Positions 7,029-11,530 of a DNA stretch of 11,530 nt are shown one piece after another. The notes under the pieces were generated by a model. It saw only the letters and a list, made by a program, of their open reading frames with translations, did no database searches and was not told where the DNA came from. The position numbers were made by a program, and so were the translations under genes. The stretch spans positions 1-11,530 of the forward strand of contig JANXRO010000215.1 of the NCBI GenBank assembly GCA_025356765.1, in the 5' to 3' direction. Origin of the DNA: Hyphomicrobiales bacterium (lineage in GTDB: Bacteria; Pseudomonadota; Alphaproteobacteria; Rhizobiales; Aestuariivirgaceae). Within the stretch, counting starts at the first letter, position 1. Every line of letters starts with the position of its first letter.

Positions 7029-7469
7029 ATGTTTTTTAAGTCCATGTTTGCTAAATCCGTTTTCGCCGCCGCTGCCATTGCCGCAACAGTGGCCTTAGGT
7101 TCTGCCACTTCGGCCCAAGCTGATCCCCACATCAATTTTTCATTCGGTGTTGGCGTTCCGTTTTACGGTTCAGGTTATGATTCTGGTTATGGCCCAGATC
7201 CTTATTATCAACCCCATTTCCGTCATCACCGTCATCATTACCAAGATTGGAATGACTACGCTGATCTGCCACCGCCCCCACCACCTGTGGCTTACAGCAT
7301 AAGCTGCAGCACGGGCCGCAATATTCTGCGCCAAAATGGCTTTCGTGATGTTCAGGCCTATGATTGCCAAGGCCCAGTCTATGGCTATCAAGCTTGGAAA
7401 CGCGGTGAAATGTTCCGCGTTGCTGTAAACTTCCGCGGCCAGGTTGTGTCGGTTAATCCGGTCTACTAA
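7029..7469 (+). CDS. secreted protein of unknown function, two-cysteine C-terminal domain
   Basis: 146 residues, function not recognised. The N-terminus is a signal peptide: basic start, hydrophobic stretch about 10-24, and SAQA as a signal peptidase I site, giving cleavage after Ala31 and a probable periplasmic location. A Gly/Tyr-rich segment (38-60) follows, then a histidine cluster HFRHHRHH (63-70), a proline run (81-86) and a compact C-terminal domain (about 89-146). In that domain Cys93 and Cys113 are 20 residues apart, with GF at 104-105 and a strand-like ending GEMFRVAVNFRGQVVSVNPVY from 126. The same domain ends the next protein, at 7580. AAGGAG sits seven bases before the ATG. The gene is followed directly by a strong terminator, so it is probably a single-gene unit. 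The histidines could bind metal, but nothing proves it. Confidence 0.85.
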   Translation: MFFKSMFAKSVFAAAAIAATVALGSATSAQADPHINFSFGVGVPFYGSGYDSGYGPDPYYQPHFRHHRHHYQDWNDYADLPPPPPPVAYSISCSTGRNILRQNGFRDVQAYDCQGPVYGYQAWKRGEMFRVAVNFRGQVVSVNPVY

Positions 7470-7481
7470 ATTATAAATCTC

Positions 7482-7513
7482 AGACAGGGGGCCATAACCT
7501 CCTGTCTTTTTTT
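7482..7513 (+). terminator. rho-independent terminator after the first secreted-protein gene
   Basis: A 10-base-pair stem, AGACAGGGGG (7482-7491) with CCTCCTGTCT (7498-7507), includes one G-U wobble and closes a six-base loop CCATAA. A run of seven T (7507-7513) follows directly. It starts 13 bases after the stop at 7469. On the minus strand there is no equal T-run, so it works for rightward transcription. Confidence 0.9.
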
Positions 7514-7579
7514 GCCGCAATCATGCCTTTTTTAAGTTGAGATTTTCAGGCATAATTGATGAATTGATGGAGCTACGCC

Positions 7580-8212
7580 ATGTTCAAATCTTTAATTCCG
7601 CTGACACTTTTGCCGCTTTTGGCTTTCGCCCAGCCCGCTGAAGCGCGTCGTTTATACTGGTGGCAGATGATCGGGCCTGATGGTGAGGTTAATCAACCCC
7701 AATATCAAGATCCGAACTATGATCCGCAATTTGATAATTCAGATGCTTATGCTGATGATCAAGCGGCGCAAGATATGTTTAACCAGCGTGAATATGATCT
7801 TTATAAACGCGAAATGCGCAAGCCCCGCGGATATGATGCCAATTATGATCCGCAATTTGATTATCAGGATCAACCGCGATTTGAGCCCCAACCGCGCATC
7901 ATTCATAAAAAGAAACTGGTTTTCAAAAAGCCTGTTCCGGCTACACAAACGGCCAAAGTCCAGCCACCTTACAAGCCCCCTGTTGTCAGCACAGGCCCAG
8001 TCAGCCAAGTAAAACCCGCCAAAGTTGCCAGCCTTTCGGGCGTAAGCTGCACCAAAGGTTCAAGCATTGTATCAAGCTTTGGCTTTAGCAGTGTTGCAAC
8101 AAAATCATGCGCTGGCAGCACGTTGATCTATAGCGCCAGCCGCGGCGGCAAAAATTTTGAAGTTGAAGTCAGCGCCGTAAGTGGTGAACTTACTGCGGTA
8201 AAAAAGCTTTAG
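7580..8212 (+). CDS. secreted protein of unknown function, relative of the preceding one
   Basis: 210 residues, function not recognised. A signal peptide is clear: hydrophobic residues 5-17 and cleavage after AEA (Ala22), leaving a mature start RRLYWWQM. The middle (about 35-110) is acidic and rich in Asp, Tyr and Gln, with the heptapeptide NYDPQFD at 46-52 and again at 88-94. A basic, proline-rich linker (108-150) follows. The C-terminal domain (about 152-210) has Cys157 and Cys177, again 20 apart, GF at 168-169, the pattern Y-x-A-x-R-x-G-x-x-F-x-V-x-V (184-197) and GELTAVKKL at the end. It aligns over its whole length with the end of the 7029 protein. The strand-like finish recalls PepSY-type domains, but that is only a suggestion. 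GGAG lies seven bases before the ATG. The upstream terminator implies its own promoter, which I could not place. Confidence 0.85.
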   Translation: MFKSLIPLTLLPLLAFAQPAEARRLYWWQMIGPDGEVNQPQYQDPNYDPQFDNSDAYADDQAAQDMFNQREYDLYKREMRKPRGYDANYDPQFDYQDQPRFEPQPRIIHKKKLVFKKPVPATQTAKVQPPYKPPVVSTGPVSQVKPAKVASLSGVSCTKGSSIVSSFGFSSVATKSCAGSTLIYSASRGGKNFEVEVSAVSGELTAVKKL

Positions 8213-8247
8213 CTTAACCAAATCGCAACAGAAGCTGGCGCAGACTT

Positions 8248-8268
8248 CAACCTCTGTAAGTGAGGTTG
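8248..8268 (+). promoter_or_regulatory. hairpin covering a ribosome binding site
   Basis: CAACCTC (8248-8254) pairs perfectly with GAGGTTG (8262-8268) across a seven-base loop. The right arm contains the GAGG that serves as Shine-Dalgarno for ATG 8272, so the folded RNA would hide it. No T-run follows, so it is not a terminator of the preceding gene. Confidence 0.45.
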
Positions 8269-8271
8269 GCT

Positions 8272-8679
8272 ATGCGTAACACACCTGAAGCACACGAAGG
8301 TTTCATTCTGTCTTGCCCTGTTTCAGATACGCCGGGCACACCAGTGCGTGAAATTCGAAAACGCGGTAATATTCCATTGGTCTTGCAAGAAGACGTGGTG
8401 GTGGAATTAAAACGCTCTGACATGTTGGAAAGCTGGCGCAGCACCTGCGCCCTTGGCCGCAAAAGATCAGATGATCTTATCCACCAAGCAGCAGCGCGCA
8501 TCAGCCAAGCATTGGAAGATGAAGACACTTGCGATGTTGGCGACCTTGCCCAAGATATGACAGCATTTTTTCTCTTGGCCCTGCGTCAGCAAGGCCTCGA
8601 CCTTGCCCAAGCTTCGCGCTTTTGCCTGCTCGGATGGCATGAAAATCGTCAAGATCAATTGAGCATCAGGCGCTATTAA
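8272..8679 (+). CDS. small protein of unknown function
   Basis: 135 residues from ATG 8272, not recognised. There is no signal peptide or membrane segment, so it is probably cytoplasmic. An extended or beta-like start (about 10-48) is followed by helical stretches: about 65-83 (DDLIHQAAARISQALEDE), 91-107 and 110-121. Cysteines are at 15, 59, 87 and 118, with no spacing typical of zinc or iron-sulfur binding. A GTG four codons upstream (8260) is open, but it overlaps the GAGG ribosome binding site, which is six bases from ATG 8272, so I prefer the ATG. It stands 59 bases after the second secreted protein and 37 bases before the acetyltransferase gene, and may be first in a rightward transcription unit running to zapE. 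Codon use looks like that of its neighbours, which supports a real gene. Confidence 0.7.
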   Translation: MRNTPEAHEGFILSCPVSDTPGTPVREIRKRGNIPLVLQEDVVVELKRSDMLESWRSTCALGRKRSDDLIHQAAARISQALEDEDTCDVGDLAQDMTAFFLLALRQQGLDLAQASRFCLLGWHENRQDQLSIRRY

Positions 8680-8716
8680 CAGCTTCTGGCAATTTGGTAT
8701 CGGAATTGAAAATTTA

Positions 8717-9325
8717 ATGCCCACTCTTGAATTGCCGAATGGTTATTATGAATTGCCCAAAGGCAAACTGGTCAATGTTGTAACCTGTTTGGAGATGGTG
8801 GAAAAGCCAGCCCCCATCACCATCACTTGGCCACAGGGTGTGGAACTGCGTCGATTTGGGCCCGAAGATTTGAGTGATTTTCGCGTCCTGTTTGAAAAAA
8901 TTGGCCGAGACCTGATGTGGTTTTCTCGGTTGATCATGCCAGATGAAAAACTCAAAGCCATTCTTTCCAATCCTAAAATCGAAAGCTTTGCCTTGTTGCA
9001 AAACGGAAAAGCCATCGGCTTGTTGGAACTGAATTTTGAAGCGAGCCCAGATTGCGAACTGGCATTTTTCGGCCTGACCAATGATGTGATCGGCACTGGT
9101 TTTGGAAAATTGCTGATGGCCGAAGCTAAAAACCGCAGTTGGGCAAAACCCATCACAAGGCTTTGGGTTCACACCTGCCACTATGATCATCCCCGCGCTG
9201 TTGGATTTTACAAAGCTTCGGGCTTTGTTCCCTATACCTTGATGATTGAAGTTCATGATGATCCGCGCCTGTCGGGGCACATGCCGCTGGATGCAAGCCC
9301 GCATGTGGCGCTGATCCATCCTTAA
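8717..9325 (+). CDS. GNAT-family N-acetyltransferase
   Basis: A 202-residue cytoplasmic enzyme predicted to move an acetyl group from acetyl-CoA to an amine; the acceptor is unknown. The GNAT core covers about residues 42-180. Motif A, the CoA-pyrophosphate-binding turn, is VIGTGFGKLLM at 124-134, with the expected G-x-G pattern, following the strand CELAFFGL. Motif B is YDHPRAVGFYKASGFVPY (156-173), with the typical FY-K-x-GF ending. About 40 residues precede the core (LPNGYYELPKGKLVNVVTCL) and look like a small extra segment. The tail, with DDPRLSGHMPLDA (181-193), is to my memory shared with other alphaproteobacterial members. No strong Shine-Dalgarno precedes the ATG. The gene sits 37 bases after the small unknown gene and 44 bases before the membrane protease gene, which fits an operon. 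Confidence 0.88.
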   Translation: MPTLELPNGYYELPKGKLVNVVTCLEMVEKPAPITITWPQGVELRRFGPEDLSDFRVLFEKIGRDLMWFSRLIMPDEKLKAILSNPKIESFALLQNGKAIGLLELNFEASPDCELAFFGLTNDVIGTGFGKLLMAEAKNRSWAKPITRLWVHTCHYDHPRAVGFYKASGFVPYTLMIEVHDDPRLSGHMPLDASPHVALIHP

Positions 9326-9369
9326 TTAATAATTGACCAGCTAAGCTTCACTTTTTAAGACGAGTTTAA

Positions 9370-10602
9370 ATGTATAGCTTTTTGTTAGAGATGCGCCCCG
9401 AACTTCCCATAACCTTGGCGCTGCTTGCCTTGCTTGGTTTGCGTTCGCGCATTCACCCCAAAACATCGCTTTTCATTCAATCGGCACCCAACAAAGTTTG
9501 GAGCTTGATCAACGTGGTTCACGGGAAAACCGACAATTGGGGCCGGATCAAAATTCTTACAGAACTTATTGATGAAGCAACCCAAACCTATTTGATGACA
9601 TATACAACCACGATGACCCAAGGTGTGTCCACACCATTCCAAGCCAAATTCCGCATCGCAGAGCGCGTGCCCGAAAAAACTTTGGTGTTAAAACGCGTAG
9701 GCCTTGAAGGAAAATCTGAAAATAATGAGCTGTTGGAAATTCGTTATGATCTTGCTTCTGAAAAAGACGGAAGCAGGCTTTTAACTTCATATCTTTGGGG
9801 ATCACGCCCACTCACAGCACAACTTCTGGCACGGGCAGATTTGTGGGGCGGGGCTTATCGCCTCAAAGGTTTGGCTGAAACTGGTGAGCCCAATAACAAA
9901 CCGTTTTTCTGGATCTCGGTGGCCGTTGCTTTGGTCACGGGTCTATTATCACTGGCAGCATTTGGTTTAAGCTTGGGCCTGCCCATTGCCTTGGTTTTGG
10001 TGTTTGCATTGTTCGTGCATGAATTTGGCCATCTGCTGGCATTTCGCCTTATGGGCCAACCTTGGGGCCGCATTATCTTCTTGCCATTTATTGGCGCCAT
10101 CGCGGTTCCTAGGCTGCCCTATCAAAGCCAAGGGCAAAGCGTGTTTGCGGCCCTTATGGGCCCCGGATTTTCGGCCATCTTGGCGGTGGCGTGCCTCATT
10201 CCCTATTGGTTGGGGTGGCAAGATGCCAAGTTTTATGCGGCAGTGGGGGAGATTACCGCCGGATTAAATCTCGCCAACATGATCCCCGCTGAACCCTTGG
10301 ATGGCGGCATCGCCTTGCGATCAGTTTTGACAAGACTGGTGGGCAAATATGCATCCTTCGCTTTAATGGGCGTTGGCTTGGTGATTGGCTTATTCGGTTT
10401 TGCGATTAACCAGATTATTCTGGTTCTGTTTGGCAGCTTGGCGATATTGGCCAATATCAAAACCCGCAAAATTGACTCTGGCCTTATTCCACTTTCAAAA
10501 CTGCAGCTTTGCATTTCCGCTTTTGGTTATATGGCAATTACCGCAGCACACATGACGCTCTTGCGATTCTTCCTTGATTATTTAAATGTGCTGAAAGTGT
10601 GA
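9370..10602 (+). CDS. SRPBCC-like domain fused to M50 intramembrane metalloprotease
   Basis: 410 residues, apparently two parts. After a short hydrophobic stretch (12-24) followed by RSRIHPK, residues about 31-170 look like an SRPBCC/START-type ligand-binding fold: opening SAPNKVWSLI (38-47), alternating strands, and a long final helix LTAQLLARADLWGGAYRLKG (148-167). Residues about 178-400 are membrane-spanning and carry the zinc site of M50 (site-2 protease) peptidases: HEFGH at 217-221 (His217, Glu218, His221) and the second motif NMIPAEPLDGG at 303-313, with Asp311 as third ligand. Hydrophobic segments lie near 180-200, 203-226, 235-250, 257-280, 287-305, 328-345, 346-362 and 380-400. M50 enzymes cut membrane-anchored regulators or signal remnants; the substrate here is unknown. 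There is no PDZ domain of the RseP type. Its stop overlaps the zapE start by four bases. Confidence 0.82.
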   Translation: MYSFLLEMRPELPITLALLALLGLRSRIHPKTSLFIQSAPNKVWSLINVVHGKTDNWGRIKILTELIDEATQTYLMTYTTTMTQGVSTPFQAKFRIAERVPEKTLVLKRVGLEGKSENNELLEIRYDLASEKDGSRLLTSYLWGSRPLTAQLLARADLWGGAYRLKGLAETGEPNNKPFFWISVAVALVTGLLSLAAFGLSLGLPIALVLVFALFVHEFGHLLAFRLMGQPWGRIIFLPFIGAIAVPRLPYQSQGQSVFAALMGPGFSAILAVACLIPYWLGWQDAKFYAAVGEITAGLNLANMIPAEPLDGGIALRSVLTRLVGKYASFALMGVGLVIGLFGFAINQIILVLFGSLAILANIKTRKIDSGLIPLSKLQLCISAFGYMAITAAHMTLLRFFLDYLNVLKV

Positions 10603-11530
10603 GTGATCCTGTCCAACTCGATGCGTCCCAGAGAAAAATAAAATCAACTCTGGACGCTTTGCTCAGTGCACTTGACCAAAAGCCTCAAGGGCTGTTTGCC
10701 AAAATATTTGCGAAAAAAGCACAGGCCGCTCGGGGCATTTATATTTGGGGATCGGTGGGCCGCGGCAAAACCATGCTGATGGACCAGTTTTTTGAAGCCG
10801 CCCCCAATCTGCCCAAACGCCGCGTCCACTTTCATGCCTTCATGCAGGAAGTTCACCAAGCTCGTGCCGCGCACAAGTCTGACGATGTAATCGCAGAAAT
10901 TGCCCAAGGCATTGCAAGCCAAACCAAACTGTTGTGTCTGGATGAAATGCAAATATCAGATATTGCCGATGCCACAATTCTGGGCCGTTTGTTTGATGCT
11001 CTGTGGGCGCGCGGCGTAACAATTGTCACCACCTCTAACCAACCACCCGAAGGCCTTTATAAAGACGGCCTCAATCGGCACTTGTTTTTGCCTTTTGTTT
11101 CGAAACTCAACGCAACTTTGGATGTTGTGCATCTGCAAGATGGCAAAGACTATCGCTTGGGGCGCATTGTTAATCACCAGCTTTATGTCACCCCGCTTGG
11201 GGCCAAAGCCGGTGAAGCCATTGAACAGATTTGGCATGTTTTGGCCGACGGTGAAATTGGCAAGGTTCAAGACATTGATGTTTTGGGCCGCAAACTTCGT
11301 GTTCCAAAAGCAGCGCATTCTTGTGCTCGTTTTACTTTTCCCGAATTGTGTGAGCAACCGCTAGGCGCGCCGGACTATTTGGCTTTGGCCCAAAATTTTA
11401 GAACCGTGATGATTGAGCATGTTCCTGCTCTCAAAGCATCGGATCGGAATCAAACCAAACGCTTTATTCTGTTGATCGATACGCTTTATGATGCCGGAAC
11501 GCGCGTCGTTATTTCGGCCGCCGCTTCGCC
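10599..11530 (+). CDS. zapE: ZapE / AFG1-like ATPase, 5' part
   Basis: P-loop ATPase of the AFG1/ZapE family, linked to the division ring in Escherichia coli and to mitochondrial protein quality control in eukaryotes. The first 310 codons are present and the frame is open to the window edge. Visible motifs: Walker A GSVGRGKT (51-58), Walker B LLCLDE (111-116), the family sequence RRVHFHAFMQEVHQ (74-87), sensor-like VTTSNQPPEGLYKDGLNR (143-160) and, near the cut, CEQPLGAPDYLALA plus KRFILLIDTLYD. The GTG start overlaps the protease stop as GTGA (10599-10602). The N-terminus before Walker A seems shorter than in E. coli ZapE (about 50 residues against roughly 80), but no earlier start is better. 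The family length is about 370-390, so some 60-80 residues lie to the right. After Walker B there is DEMQ where DEF is common, a mild change. Confidence 0.92.
   Translation, partial: MSDPVQLDASQRKIKSTLDALLSALDQKPQGLFAKIFAKKAQAARGIYIWGSVGRGKTMLMDQFFEAAPNLPKRRVHFHAFMQEVHQARAAHKSDDVIAEIAQGIASQTKLLCLDEMQISDIADATILGRLFDALWARGVTIVTTSNQPPEGLYKDGLNRHLFLPFVSKLNATLDVVHLQDGKDYRLGRIVNHQLYVTPLGAKAGEAIEQIWHVLADGEIGKVQDIDVLGRKLRVPKAAHSCARFTFPELCEQPLGAPDYLALAQNFRTVMIEHVPALKASDRNQTKRFILLIDTLYDAGTRVVISAAAS

Noticed and set aside
7523..7553. Inverted repeat ATGCCT / AGGCAT with a 19-base spacer upstream of the second secreted protein
   Set aside because: Six-base arms with a long A+T-rich spacer are expected by chance at this rate, and no promoter boxes fit around them. 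Kept only as a note.
8714..9319. A 201-codon open frame on the minus strand, opposite the acetyltransferase gene
   Set aside because: It mirrors the sense gene almost exactly, shows no recognisable domain, and the sense strand has clear GNAT motifs. Codon bias of the sense gene explains the lack of stops.

Overview
The window looks like chromosomal DNA of an alphaproteobacterium, probably in or near the order Hyphomicrobiales (Rhizobiales). This is inferred from the gene families and not from a search. The signs are an IolB tail, a PreT/PreA pair, a XylD-type dehydratase, small secreted proteins of a rhizobial kind, a GTCATCCCCGC-type palindromic repeat and a ZapE gene. Base composition is moderate, roughly half G+C by eye, and fairly uniform. 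I see no phage, transposase, CRISPR, tRNA or rRNA.

Left part (1-3793): the last 53 codons of iolB (inositol catabolism) are followed by an alpha/beta hydrolase. Converging on it from the minus strand is a preT-preA pair with an 8-base overlap, encoding the two subunits of NAD-dependent dihydropyrimidine dehydrogenase (reductive uracil/thymine breakdown).

Centre (3794-6655): a 127-base divergent intergenic region separates preT from a plus-strand sugar-acid pair, a xylonate-dehydratase-type IlvD/Edd enzyme and an aldose 1-epimerase joined by a TAATG stop/start. Together they suggest oxidative, non-phosphorylating use of an aldose such as D-xylose. The sugar dehydrogenase and the later steps are not in the window.

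Middle gap (6656-7028): it holds a BIME-like double palindrome of two 30-bp inverted arms, then a possible regulatory cluster of TGAACG boxes ahead of a secreted-protein gene.

Right part (7029-11530): two secreted proteins of unknown function that share a C-terminal domain with two cysteines 20 residues apart, separated by a clear rho-independent terminator; a small unknown protein whose ribosome binding site lies in a hairpin; a GNAT acetyltransferase; a membrane protein joining an SRPBCC-like domain to an M50 (site-2 protease-type) intramembrane metalloprotease; and the first 310 codons of zapE (AFG1-like ATPase), whose GTG start overlaps the protease stop by 4 bases. The most unusual items are the SRPBCC-M50 protein with its coupling to zapE, and the pair of related secreted proteins.
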